A stretch of DNA of 64,000 nucleotides from Maritalea porphyrae. GTDB lineage: Bacteria > Pseudomonadota > Alphaproteobacteria > Rhizobiales > Devosiaceae. The DNA lies in assembly GCF_027213965.1 (NCBI RefSeq), contig NZ_JAPWGX010000003.1, positions 1 through 64,000 of the forward strand, written 5' to 3'. The position numbers and the translations under genes are program-made. This document shows positions 43,714 to 52,385 of this stretch, in pieces (the first letter of the stretch is position 1; the number at the start of each line of letters is the position of its first letter). The notes beneath the pieces are model-generated. The model searched no databases and was not told the DNA's origin. It worked only from the letters and a program-made list of their open reading frames with translations.

Positions 43714-46344
43714 ATGAGCGACGTCAACAATAAGAATGCGCCATTGAGCGACGAAGAATTGGAAGATTTGGTTGCTGCGACCGATAGCGGTGCGCGCAAT
43801 CCGGCAGGACCGGTCGGAAAACTGATCGCGGGGATAGCTCTTTTTTGGGCCATTTTTCAACTTTGGATCGCTTCGCCTCTTCCCTATACCGCTATTGGGC
43901 GCGTTATTCCGGTGTTGAACGACACGCAAACCCGTTCCTTGCACTTGGCCATCGCCATCTTCTTGGCATTCATGGCTTATCCCGCCTTTAAGAACAGTTC
44001 GCGGACGCGCATCCCCATATATGATTGGGTATTGGGTTTAACTGGCGCCCTTTGCGCAGGTTTTGCCTTTTATGCTTATGAAACGTTAGCAAATACGGGC
44101 GCGCAAGGTCTGCCTGAAACATATCAATTGGTCATGGCAGGGGCCGGGATGTTGATTTTGCTTGAAGCTGCAAGACGCGCACTCGGGCCTGCACTGGCAG
44201 TCGTCGCACTGATCTTTCTTGTCTATGTGTTTTTTGGCTCCGAAAGCTTCATACCAGACGTGATCCGTTGGAAGGGCGCTAGCTTTTCCAAAGCCATGAG
44301 CCACATGTGGCTCACCACTGAAGGTGTGTTTGGCATCGCTTTGGGGGTGTCGGCCAGTTTTGTTTTCTTGTTTGTGTTGTTTGGCTCGCTTTTGGATAAG
44401 GCTGGAGCTGGCAATTACTTCATTCAAATCGCCTTTTCGCTGCTTGGTCACCTGCGCGGCGGCCCGGCAAAAGCAGCTGTTGTTGGTTCTGCGATGACCG
44501 GTTTGATCTCGGGTTCGTCGATCGCCAATGTGGTAACTACGGGCACATTCACTATTCCATTGATGAAGCGAGTTGGTTTTACGTCAGAGCAGGCCGGCTC
44601 GGTTGAAGTTGCGTCTTCGGTGAACGGTCAGATTATGCCGCCGGTAATGGGGGCTGCAGCGTTCTTGATGGTTGAATATATCGGCATTCCGTATGTTGAT
44701 GTGATTAAGCACGCCTTCCTGCCGGCTGTAGTGTCCTACATAGCGCTTTTGTACATCGTGCATTTGGAAGCACTAAAGAAAGGCATGAAAGCACTGCCAA
44801 AACCCGTGCAGCAAACAAAGACTTTTATCCAACAATTGTTGTCGACCTTTATCGGGTTCGCCGTGTTTGGTGCGCTTTGCTTTGGCATTTACTACGGCAT
44901 CGGCTGGATGCGAGATTTGTTCGGTGAAAGTGCCTCGATCATTTTGACTGTTTCCACGTTGGTCATTTATGTTGGAATGGTTGCCGTTGCTGCACGTGCA
45001 CCTGATTTGGCCATAGATGATCCAAACTCTGAAATTGTGAAACTGCCCGCCTATGATGACGTAAAGGGAACTGGGCTTCACTACATCTTGCCTATCGTGG
45101 TCCTTGTTTGGTTCTTAATGATTGAGCGAAAATCACCCGGCCTGTCCGCTTTTTGGGCTGCTTCTTTGTTGATTGTGATTTTGCTGACCCAAAAGCCGCT
45201 AAAAGCCTTCTTCCGCAAAACAGGCAATTTTGCCGCTGAGTTTAAAGATGGCTTTGATGATTTGATCACTGGCATGATTGCTGGGTCGCGCAACATGATT
45301 GGTATTGGTGTGGCAACGGCTGCTGCCGGTATTATTGTTGGCACTGTAACCCTGACTGGGGTTGGCCAAGTGATGGCGGAATTGGTCGAATTCTTGTCCG
45401 GCGGCAATCTCATCATCATGTTGTTGTGCGTTGGTGTGATCAGCTTGATATTAGGCATGGGGCTGCCCACAACCGCGAACTATATCGTTGTGTCTTCGTT
45501 GATGGCGGGTGTCGTTGTGGAGCTCGGTGCGCAAAATGGCCTTATTGTGCCGTTGATTGCAGTGCACATGTTTGTATTCTACTTCGGGATAATGGCGGAC
45601 GTTACGCCCCCGGTGGGGCTCGCGTCCTTTGCGGCGGCTGCCGTTTCGGGCGGGGATCCCATTCGCACTGGCTTTACAGCGTTTTTCTATAGCTTGCGCA
45701 CAGTTGCACTGCCGTTCTTGTTTATTTTCAACACGGATTTGCTGTTGATTAACGTGGGTTGGATTGATGGCATAATTGTCTTCATTGTGGCGACTGTGGC
45801 GATGTTATTATTCGCAGCGGGAACGCAGGGCTATTTCTTTGCGAAGTCTCGCAAATGGGAATCTGCGTTGCTCATCCTTATCGCTTTCACCCTGTTCCGC
45901 CCTGGGTTCTTTTTGGACTATGTGCAACCGCCATATCAAAACGCAGCGCCAACACAGTTGGAAGAAGTTGTGGGCAAGGCACCAATTGGCAGCGATGTTA
46001 GAATTGTTGTTAGTGGGCCTGATTTTGATACGGGCGAAGCAAAAGATGTGACGGTTGTCTTGCCGGTTACGGTCGAAGGCGACGGTGCCGCGCGCTTGTC
46101 CGCTGTGGGATTGACACTGTTGCCCGAGGGCGAGGTTGTAAAGCTAGATGAGCCATTCCCTGGCACACCATATTTTGAAACTTTGGGCGAGTTTGATTTC
46201 TACATGGATCAGCCTGTGGAGATTAAATCTGTACAAACGGCTGCGGAACGTATGCCCAAACAGGTGTTTTACCTGCCGGCTCTATTGCTGCTGGGCTTTG
46301 TGATCATGTTGCAACGCCGTCGGCAAACTCAACCCGCATTTTAA
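43714..46344 (+). CDS. TRAP transporter fused permease (4TM + 12TM) with C-terminal DUF3394 domain
   Basis: 876 residues from ATG 43714, with GGAGG upstream. It carries the small (DctQ-like, about 30-150) and large (DctM-like, about 160-690) subunits in one chain, as is usual for TAXI systems. Signature stretches are GGPAKAAVVGSAMTGLISGSSIANVVTTGTFTIPLMKRVG and GLPTTANYIVVSSLMA. About 120 residues after the last DctM segment form an extracytoplasmic beta-rich DUF3394 region (GSDVRIVVSGPDFDTGEAKDV), ending in one more membrane segment. The added domain occurs in a subset of these permeases, and its role is unknown. Confidence 0.92.
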   Translation: MSDVNNKNAPLSDEELEDLVAATDSGARNPAGPVGKLIAGIALFWAIFQLWIASPLPYTAIGRVIPVLNDTQTRSLHLAIAIFLAFMAYPAFKNSSRTRIPIYDWVLGLTGALCAGFAFYAYETLANTGAQGLPETYQLVMAGAGMLILLEAARRALGPALAVVALIFLVYVFFGSESFIPDVIRWKGASFSKAMSHMWLTTEGVFGIALGVSASFVFLFVLFGSLLDKAGAGNYFIQIAFSLLGHLRGGPAKAAVVGSAMTGLISGSSIANVVTTGTFTIPLMKRVGFTSEQAGSVEVASSVNGQIMPPVMGAAAFLMVEYIGIPYVDVIKHAFLPAVVSYIALLYIVHLEALKKGMKALPKPVQQTKTFIQQLLSTFIGFAVFGALCFGIYYGIGWMRDLFGESASIILTVSTLVIYVGMVAVAARAPDLAIDDPNSEIVKLPAYDDVKGTGLHYILPIVVLVWFLMIERKSPGLSAFWAASLLIVILLTQKPLKAFFRKTGNFAAEFKDGFDDLITGMIAGSRNMIGIGVATAAAGIIVGTVTLTGVGQVMAELVEFLSGGNLIIMLLCVGVISLILGMGLPTTANYIVVSSLMAGVVVELGAQNGLIVPLIAVHMFVFYFGIMADVTPPVGLASFAAAAVSGGDPIRTGFTAFFYSLRTVALPFLFIFNTDLLLINVGWIDGIIVFIVATVAMLLFAAGTQGYFFAKSRKWESALLILIAFTLFRPGFFLDYVQPPYQNAAPTQLEEVVGKAPIGSDVRIVVSGPDFDTGEAKDVTVVLPVTVEGDGAARLSAVGLTLLPEGEVVKLDEPFPGTPYFETLGEFDFYMDQPVEIKSVQTAAERMPKQVFYLPALLLLGFVIMLQRRRQTQPAF

Positions 46345-46358
46345 TAAGGAGAGCATTG

Positions 46359-46790
46359 ATGTTTACATCTGTTTTGTTGCCAATCGATCTGAACCAAGAA
46401 AGCTCTTGGGATCGAGCTTTGCCAGCCGCCGAGCAAATTGCGCGAGACTATGGCGCCAAGCTCACCATTATGAGCGTGTTGCCCACTTTCGGCTTGCCCG
46501 CCGTTTCGCAATACTTCCCTGAGGGGTTCGAAAAGAAAGCCGAAGGCGCAGCAAGTGAAGCCTTAAAGAGTTTTGTGCGGGATAAATGCACAAACCCAGA
46601 TCAGGTGAAACTGCATCTGGCGCACGGCACGATCTATGATGAGATTTTGCAGTACGCCGCAAAAATTCAATGCGATCTGATTGTTATGGGATCGCATCGA
46701 CCTGAATTCAAAGACTATTTGCTTGGTCCTAACGCTGCTCGCGTTGTGCGGCATGCCAAGCAATCGGTTTTTGTTGTCAGACCAACATAA
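46359..46790 (+). CDS. Universal stress protein (UspA fold)
   Basis: 143 residues from ATG 46359, with AAGGAGA upstream. The fold landmarks are SVLLPIDLNQESSWDRALPAAEQIA at the start and LIVMGSHRPEFKDYLLGPNAARVVRHAKQSVFVV at the end. The second Gly of the usual G-x2-G ATP motif and the GS of the LGS-A-x-V element are changed (LGPNA), so ATP binding is uncertain. UspA-like proteins encoded next to TRAP permeases (TeaD type) bind ATP and modulate transport; a similar role is inferred. Confidence 0.85.
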   Translation: MFTSVLLPIDLNQESSWDRALPAAEQIARDYGAKLTIMSVLPTFGLPAVSQYFPEGFEKKAEGAASEALKSFVRDKCTNPDQVKLHLAHGTIYDEILQYAAKIQCDLIVMGSHRPEFKDYLLGPNAARVVRHAKQSVFVVRPT

Positions 46791-46815
46791 AAGAACGCAT
46801 CAGCGGAACAAAAAA

Positions 46816-48162
46816 ATGTGTGCAGATCATGTGTTTCCACGCCACTCCCGCGTGGACCCTCCTGTCGTCGTATCTGGCGATGGGCCTTGGCTCTTTGATG
46901 CCAACGGAAAGAAATACCTGGATGGATGTGGCGGTGCCGCCGTGTCTTGTTTGGGCCATTCGGCTAAGCCGGTTTTGGACGCGGTAAAACTGCAGCTTGA
47001 TAAGATCGCTTACGCGCATACTTCGTTTTTTACTTCGGAACCTGCGGAGCGATTGGCCGACAAGCTGGTCGAATATGCGCCGGACAACATGGAGCGTGTG
47101 TATTTTGTTTCAGGTGGATCTGAGGCAACTGAAAGTGCGATCAAATTGGCGCGTCAGTATTTCCTCGAAATTGGCCAGCCGCAACGCAGACACATAATTG
47201 CGCGCAAACAAAGCTATCATGGCAATACGCTTGGTGCATTGTCTGCCGGTGGCAACATGTGGCGCAAAGCGCAATTTGAACCGCTTATGGTGCCTTCGAT
47301 GGTGCATATTGATGCTTGCCATTATTGGCGGTTTGCTGAGCCAGGTGAAAGCGAATTTGATTATGGTCAACGGGTGGCGAACCAGCTTGAGGAAATGATT
47401 TTAAAGTTGGGCGAGGATAGTGTTGCAGCTTTCATCGCAGAGCCGATTGTTGGGGCAACAATGGGCGCTGTTTTGCCTGCCGAAGGCTATTACGATCGCA
47501 TTCAAGAAATCTGCCACAAATATGGCGTGCTTTTGATCATGGATGAGGTGATGGTTGGATGTGGGCGCACAGGCACGTTTTTTGCTTCTGACCACTACAA
47601 CATAAAGCCAGACATGATTTGTATTGCCAAAGGCATTGCTGCAGGAATCCAACCTTTGGCGGCCATGATCTGCTCTGGTGAGATTTACGCCGCCATTAAA
47701 GAGGGCAGTGGTTTCTTTCAACATGGACATACTTATTTGGCGCATCCCGCCGCTTGTGCTGCTGGTCTTGCCGTCATTGAGGAAATTGAAAGCAAACAGC
47801 TTCTTGTTCGCGTCAATGAGTTGGGAGCGAAGCTTGAAGCAGGTTTGCACAAAGCATTCGGACAACATCCGCATGTGGGAGATATTCGAGGTAAAGGGCT
47901 GTTCTGGGGACTTGAATTGGTGAAAGATCGCCAAACAAAAGTGCCATTTGAGCCAAGTTTAAATATAGCAGGGCGGGCCAAAAAGATTGCCTTTACTGAA
48001 GGATTGATGATCTATCCAATGGGGGGCACTATAGATGGCAAGAGCGGCGATCACATATTACTCGCTCCGCCATTCATTTATGAAGATGAGCACGTTCACT
48101 TGTTGATCGAGCGCCTGACGACGACACTTGAGCGCGTGTTTGAGGAGCAAGCAGCAGCTTGA
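46816..48162 (+). CDS. Class III aminotransferase (PLP)
   Basis: 448 residues from ATG 46816, which starts MCADHVFPRHSRVDPPVVVSGDGPWLFDANGKKYLDG. The family landmarks are SGGSEATESAIKLARQYF (phosphate contact), LLIMDEVMVGCGRTGTFFA (the Asp pairing with PLP nitrogen) and CIAKGIAAGIQPLAAM with the PLP lysine. It transfers an amino group from an omega- or beta-amino compound to a keto acid. The following BKACE gene overlaps it by 1 base, which suggests that a beta-keto acid product is cleaved next. Confidence 0.9.
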   Translation: MCADHVFPRHSRVDPPVVVSGDGPWLFDANGKKYLDGCGGAAVSCLGHSAKPVLDAVKLQLDKIAYAHTSFFTSEPAERLADKLVEYAPDNMERVYFVSGGSEATESAIKLARQYFLEIGQPQRRHIIARKQSYHGNTLGALSAGGNMWRKAQFEPLMVPSMVHIDACHYWRFAEPGESEFDYGQRVANQLEEMILKLGEDSVAAFIAEPIVGATMGAVLPAEGYYDRIQEICHKYGVLLIMDEVMVGCGRTGTFFASDHYNIKPDMICIAKGIAAGIQPLAAMICSGEIYAAIKEGSGFFQHGHTYLAHPAACAAGLAVIEEIESKQLLVRVNELGAKLEAGLHKAFGQHPHVGDIRGKGLFWGLELVKDRQTKVPFEPSLNIAGRAKKIAFTEGLMIYPMGGTIDGKSGDHILLAPPFIYEDEHVHLLIERLTTTLERVFEEQAAA

Positions 48163-48938
48163 TGAAGAGACCTTACATTTTGGTTGCGCCCAATGGGGCT
48201 AGACGGAACAAGGACGATCATCCGCAATTGCCAATGACAATCGGTGAGATTGTTGAAACAGCAAAAAGCTGCTTTGAGGCAGGTGCAGATGGTATTCACG
48301 CACACGTGCGCGGCGCGCAAGGCCAGCATGTACTTGACGCTGGCCTTTATAAGGAGCTGATCGCGGAGCTAAATATCCATGTCCCACAGATGGATGTGCA
48401 AATCACAACGGAAGCTGTTGGGCTCTTTACGCCAACGCAGCAAATGGCAATTGTTCGTCAGGTTGAGCCGAAAATGGTCTCCATCGGGTTGAGCGAATTG
48501 TGTGCGCACGACGATAAATCTGAGCTTGCAGCTTTTTATCACGAGGTGATGGGGGCGGGAATTGAGGTGCAGCACATCTTGTATGACCCGGCTGAGCTGC
48601 AATATTTTGAACAGATGGTGGACCAAAAGGTAATCCCGTGCGAGGCGCCTTCTTTCTTGTTTGTGCTGGGACGATATACAGCAGGTCAATTGTCAAACCC
48701 GCAACATTTTGATCCTTTCTTTGGAGGTTTTCTCGAGTCTCCTTTCGCGCATACCGGGAAGTTTATGACGTGCGCATTTGGACCCCGTGAAACCACTTGC
48801 TTGTTGCATGCAGCTGAAAATGGCAGTGACTGCCGCGTTGGCTTTGAGAACAACTTGCAAATGGAAAACGGTGAGCTGGCGACAGATAATGCGGCGCGAG
48901 TCGCAGAGTTGGTCGAGCGGTTGGATAGATTGAAATAG
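48162..48938 (+). CDS. Beta-keto acid cleavage enzyme (BKACE, DUF849)
   Basis: 258 residues from ATG 48162, coupled to the aminotransferase stop. Family members transfer an acetyl group from acetyl-CoA to a beta-keto acid, giving acetoacetate and a new acyl-CoA, in a zinc-containing barrel. The metal-binding HAH (about 46-48) sits in AGADGIHAHVRG, followed by QITTEAVG and APSFLFVLGRYTAGQ. The late zinc-contact region reads VGFENN where Kce has GFEDN. The start APNGARRNKDDHPQLP marks a subgroup without the Kce Glu. The substrate is unknown. The upstream aminotransferase would supply the beta-keto acid. Confidence 0.88.
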   Translation: MKRPYILVAPNGARRNKDDHPQLPMTIGEIVETAKSCFEAGADGIHAHVRGAQGQHVLDAGLYKELIAELNIHVPQMDVQITTEAVGLFTPTQQMAIVRQVEPKMVSIGLSELCAHDDKSELAAFYHEVMGAGIEVQHILYDPAELQYFEQMVDQKVIPCEAPSFLFVLGRYTAGQLSNPQHFDPFFGGFLESPFAHTGKFMTCAFGPRETTCLLHAAENGSDCRVGFENNLQMENGELATDNAARVAELVERLDRLK

Positions 48939-49074
48939 TCTATAGAAGTGTAACTTGTTGATATATATCATTTAAATTTCCAAGCTCTCTCATGACAGGT
49001 TGGTGTCAGTTTTGCGTGGTGCCATGCAAAGTGAACCGGTTAACGGTTTCATGAGACTTTTTGGGAGGACATTC

Positions 49075-50049
49075 ATGTTCAAAAAAATCACAGCTGCAAT
49101 TGCGGCAACTTCACTTTTGCTCGGCGCTGCTGGCGTTGCCATGGCAGACGGGCACAAAGTTGTTGATCAAATCAAATTCCTTATTCCTGGTGGTGCCGGC
49201 GGCGGCTGGGATGGCACAGCGCGCGGTACTGGCGAAGCGTTGACCAAATCTGGTCTTGTTGGCGGTGCTACATATGAAAATATGTCAGGCGGCGGCGGCG
49301 GCAAAGCCATCGCGCACATTATTGAGACAAACGACCAAGACACTTTGATGGTCAATTCAACGCCAATCGTGATCCGGTCTTTGCAAGGGGTTTTCCCCCA
49401 GTCATTCCGTGACTTGACCCCGATTGCCGGCACGATTGGTGACTATGGCGCGGTTGTTGTTCACAAGGATTCAACTATCGCTTCAATGCCACAATTCTTG
49501 GCTGAATATGCCAACGATCCAAAATCTGTTGCCATTGGCGGCGGTTCGGTTGCTGGTGGTATGGACCACTTGATTGCGGCATTGATCATGAAGAATGCGG
49601 GCGCAAACCCGATCGACGTGAAATACATCCCTTATGATGCGGGTGGTAAAGCGATGGCTGGCTTGTTGTCTGGTGAAATTGCTGCATTGACCACTGGGTT
49701 TGGTGAAGCGATTGAGCTTGCGCGCCAAGGCGAAGTGAACATCTTGTGTGTGACGTCGCCAGAGCGTTTGTCTACCTCACCTGACACACCAACTTGTGCG
49801 GAAGCTGGTTCACCGGGCACAGAGTTTGTAAACTGGCGCGGATTTTTCGCGGCACCAGGTCTGTCTGATGAGAAGAAGGCACAATTCATTACAGCTCTTG
49901 AAAAGATGTATGACACCGACGAATGGTCAACAGTTCGTGACCGTAACGGTTGGGTTGAAATCTTCAATGCTGACGCCGAATTCGTGAGCTTCTTGGAAGC
50001 TCAAGAAGAAGAAATTGGTGGCCTAATGCGCGAGCTTGGCTTCCTCTAG
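49075..50049 (+). CDS. tctC: Tripartite tricarboxylate transporter substrate-binding protein
   Basis: 324 residues from ATG 49075, with GGGAGGA upstream (the longer frame to 49000 has no site). The signal peptide ends at AMA|DGHK (about 24). The mature protein has the TctC/Bug pattern IKFLIPGGAGGGWDGTARGTGEAL and SGGGGGKAIAHIIE. The TTT family binds citrate, tartrate and related carboxylates. It delivers ligand to TctAB, encoded downstream. Ligand identity cannot be read here. Confidence 0.92.
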   Translation: MFKKITAAIAATSLLLGAAGVAMADGHKVVDQIKFLIPGGAGGGWDGTARGTGEALTKSGLVGGATYENMSGGGGGKAIAHIIETNDQDTLMVNSTPIVIRSLQGVFPQSFRDLTPIAGTIGDYGAVVVHKDSTIASMPQFLAEYANDPKSVAIGGGSVAGGMDHLIAALIMKNAGANPIDVKYIPYDAGGKAMAGLLSGEIAALTTGFGEAIELARQGEVNILCVTSPERLSTSPDTPTCAEAGSPGTEFVNWRGFFAAPGLSDEKKAQFITALEKMYDTDEWSTVRDRNGWVEIFNADAEFVSFLEAQEEEIGGLMRELGFL

Positions 50050-50063
50050 GCTCTGGGGTTAAA

Positions 50064-50145
50064 CTGATCGCGGCTCTTTGTAGCTGCGATCAGACTTGTG
50101 GCGAATTTCGTCTTTGGAACGCTCGCAGGTCGAGCGTTTCTTTTT
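50064..50145 (+). terminator. Hairpin and rho-independent terminator between tctC and tctB
   Basis: CTGATCGC/GCGATCAG (50064-50093) forms a first stem. AACGCTCG/CGAGCGTT (50118-50138) forms a second 8-bp stem, followed by a T-rich run to 50145. The second is a good terminator, so tctBA are expressed by readthrough or from an internal promoter. Confidence 0.7.
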
Positions 50146-50166
50146 AGATCAGTCGGGAGGCTCATC

Positions 50167-50625
50167 GTGTTTTTTACCAACAGAAGGATAGGCGGCCTAT
50201 TGTTGTTGGCTTTTTGCGTTACCTACGCAGTTCTGAGCCAGCGCATTCCTTTGTTGCCATTCCAAGCGCAGTCAGCGTTTCATGCGCGCACCATGCCAGA
50301 AGTGCTGGCCATATTGGGGGTGGGGCTTTCCATCGCCATTGTTGTACTGCCATCGCCCAAAGAATTTTTGGATTTGTCCGGCAAGAATTGGTTCACCGTT
50401 ATTGCCTTTCTTGCACTGATGTCGTTCTACGGCGTGACTATTCGACCGTTTGGTTTCATTCTTTCATCTTCCATCCTTTTGGGCGTGGGTTTTTGGTTGT
50501 TGGGTGAACGCAAGGCTTGGTTGATTTTGGCGGTTTCGGTTCCAATTGCCATTGCATTTTGGGCGCTGATGACGCTCGGGTTGAGCGTGTTTCTTGAGCC
50601 GCTACCATGGTTTTTGAGAGGTTGA
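50167..50625 (+). CDS. tctB: Tripartite tricarboxylate transporter small permease subunit
   Basis: 152 residues from GTG 50167, chosen because GGGAGG lies at 50154-50159; the upstream frame to 50098 overlaps the terminator. Four membrane segments are predicted (about 8-26, 44-62, 73-95 and 118-140), as in TctB. The sequence NRRIGGLLLLAFCVTYAVLS is a typical first segment. It lies between tctC and tctA, the family order. Confidence 0.85.
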   Translation: MFFTNRRIGGLLLLAFCVTYAVLSQRIPLLPFQAQSAFHARTMPEVLAILGVGLSIAIVVLPSPKEFLDLSGKNWFTVIAFLALMSFYGVTIRPFGFILSSSILLGVGFWLLGERKAWLILAVSVPIAIAFWALMTLGLSVFLEPLPWFLRG

Positions 50626-50631
50626 TGGGCA

Positions 50632-52167
50632 ATGCTTGAAGGTATTCTAATCGGGCTAACCACTGCCCTTACACCGATGAATTTGGGTTTCGTTGTCGCT
50701 GGATGTCTTGTGGGGACATTCATTGGCATGTTGCCGGGTCTTGGCCCTATGTCCGCGATCGCACTTATGATCCCGGTTGCAGCAGGGTTGGACCCGGCGG
50801 CAGGCATTATTTTGATGGCTGCCGTTTATTATGGCGCGATTTTTGGCGGGTCAACGTCGTCAATTCTGATCAATGCGCCGGGGGTGGCGAGTACGGTTGC
50901 CACGTCGTTTGATGGTTACCCAATGGCCAAGCAAGGCAAAGCGGGTAAAGCATTGGCGATTGCGGCCTACTCCTCGTTTTCTGGTGGTGTTGTTGGGGCA
51001 ATTTTGTTGCTGATTGCTGCGCCATTCTTGGCGAAAGTGTCCTTATCGTTCCATTCAACTGACTATTTTGCCTTGATGGTATTGGGGCTGACGGCAGTTG
51101 CGGCGTTTGCGGGGCAGGGCAATGTTTTAAAAGCCATGTTGATGACGATCGTTGGGTTGATGCTATCCACTGTTGGTACCGACCAAACTCAAGGTATTCA
51201 GCGCTTTACGCTTGGTATGATTGATTTGCTTGATGGTGTTTCATTCTTGTTGTTGGTGATGGCGACATTCGCGCTTTCTGAAGCGTTGATGGCGATTTTG
51301 AAACCAAAAGACGATGAAAGTCGCCTGAAAGAAAAAGAAGCTTCTGCTAATTTGGGCTCGATGAAAATCAGCAAAGAAGAAGTGAAGGAAATGGCGCCGG
51401 TTATCGGGAGATCCTCGATCTTAGGTTTCTTGATCGGTGTGCTACCGGGCGCTGGTGCAACTATTGCAAGCTTCTTGGCATATGGCACCGAGCAACGACT
51501 AGCGGGCTCTGAAAAGGGCAAGTTGTTCGGTAAAGGTTCAGTTCGTGGATTGGCCGCACCTGAAACCGCAAACAATGCTGCGGCAACAGGCTCGTTTGTG
51601 CCAATGCTGACGTTGGGTATTCCCGGCTCGGGAACGACTGCCATTATGCTTGGTGCTTTGATTGGCTATGGAATTCAACCTGGTCCTCGGCTTTACATCG
51701 ATAACCCAGAAGTTTTTTGGGCCGTTATCGTGTCGATGTGGGTTGGCAATATCATTCTATTGGTTTTGAACCTGCCTTTGATCCCTTATATCGCAAAGGT
51801 TTTGGCGATCCCGTCTCGGTTCTTGTTGCCTTTGATTTTGTTCTTCTCACTGATTGGCGTGTATTTCGTTAGCTTCAATACATTTGATATTCAATTGATG
51901 ATTATCTTTGCTATTGCGGCAGTGGTGTTGCGGCTTCTCGACTTCCCTCTGGCACCCATGATTTTGGGGTTCATTTTGGGCGGTATGATGGAAGAGAACT
52001 TGCGCCGTGCATTGCTGATTAACGACGATAGTTGGTCGTTCCTGTGGGAGCGTGAATTGACCCTTACCATTCTCGTGATTGCAGTTCTGACTTTGTTTGT
52101 GCCGATGCTAATGCCGCTTTATTCAAAGTGGCGCAAAAATGCAGATCGTGCGGGCGAAGGCGGCTAG
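50632..52167 (+). CDS. tctA: Tripartite tricarboxylate transporter large permease subunit
   Basis: 511 residues with about 12 membrane segments. The TctA signatures are FIGMLPGLGPMSAIALMIPVAAG (about 32-54), AVYYGAIFGGSTSSILINAPG and GIPGSGTTAIMLGALIGYGIQPGP. The protein forms the transport pore with TctB. It ends the operon and is followed by a strong terminator. Confidence 0.95.
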   Translation: MLEGILIGLTTALTPMNLGFVVAGCLVGTFIGMLPGLGPMSAIALMIPVAAGLDPAAGIILMAAVYYGAIFGGSTSSILINAPGVASTVATSFDGYPMAKQGKAGKALAIAAYSSFSGGVVGAILLLIAAPFLAKVSLSFHSTDYFALMVLGLTAVAAFAGQGNVLKAMLMTIVGLMLSTVGTDQTQGIQRFTLGMIDLLDGVSFLLLVMATFALSEALMAILKPKDDESRLKEKEASANLGSMKISKEEVKEMAPVIGRSSILGFLIGVLPGAGATIASFLAYGTEQRLAGSEKGKLFGKGSVRGLAAPETANNAAATGSFVPMLTLGIPGSGTTAIMLGALIGYGIQPGPRLYIDNPEVFWAVIVSMWVGNIILLVLNLPLIPYIAKVLAIPSRFLLPLILFFSLIGVYFVSFNTFDIQLMIIFAIAAVVLRLLDFPLAPMILGFILGGMMEENLRRALLINDDSWSFLWERELTLTILVIAVLTLFVPMLMPLYSKWRKNADRAGEGG

Positions 52168-52231
52168 CAAACTGTTGCAGTAAATGGGAATGCTGCGATC
52201 AGAATAAGACTTCCCAACCCTCCTCCTTGAG

Positions 52232-52266
52232 CACCGGTCCAACTCGTTTGGATCGGTGTTTTTTTA
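52232..52266 (+). terminator. Rho-independent terminator after tctA
   Basis: CACCGGTCC (52232-52240ish) pairs with GGATCGGTG (52250-52258) with one G-T pair, followed by at least seven T residues. It ends the tctCBA operon before the iron-regulated promoter. Confidence 0.75.
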
Positions 52267-52273
52267 TGCGCTT

Positions 52274-52290
52274 TTTAGAATCGTTCTAAG
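52274..52290 (+). promoter_or_regulatory. Irr-type iron control element (ICE) box
   Basis: TTTAGAATCGTTCTAAG is TTTAGAA-N3-TTCTAAG, matching the rhizobial Irr/ICE pattern TTTAGAA-N3-TTCTAAA at all but one position. It lies 15 bases before the -35 hexamer of the DUF2271 promoter. Confidence 0.65.
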
Positions 52291-52304
52291 TTATTGAAAA
52301 TACG

Positions 52305-52333
52305 TTGACTTTCTACTTGGCAATTAATATGAG
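52305..52333 (+). promoter_or_regulatory. Sigma70-like promoter of the DUF2271/PepSY/ApbE locus
   Basis: TTGACT (52305-52310), 17 bases, TATGAG (52328-52333), about 50 bases before the DUF2271 start codon. The -10 overlaps the RirA-like site. Confidence 0.55.
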
Positions 52334-52350
52334 TCGCAAAGTCATATTAA
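52324..52350. promoter_or_regulatory. RirA-type iron-responsive operator (TGA-N9-TCA) within a 9-bp inverted repeat
   Basis: TTAATATGA (52324-52332) and TCATATTAA (52342-52350) are exact complements with a 9-base spacer. The core TGA-N9-TCA equals the RirA IRO motif of rhizobia. It overlaps the -10, so binding would repress under iron sufficiency. Confidence 0.65.
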
Positions 52351-52385
52351 AGTGCGTTGAGCATATTGAATAAGGAAAGAGATAG

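Noticed and set aside
46681-46815. N-terminal extension of the aminotransferase
   Set aside because: It overlaps the stress protein gene in another frame and does not resemble the family, which begins at MCADHVF.
49000-49074. N-terminal extension of TctC
   Set aside because: The signal peptide and ribosome site are at 49075.
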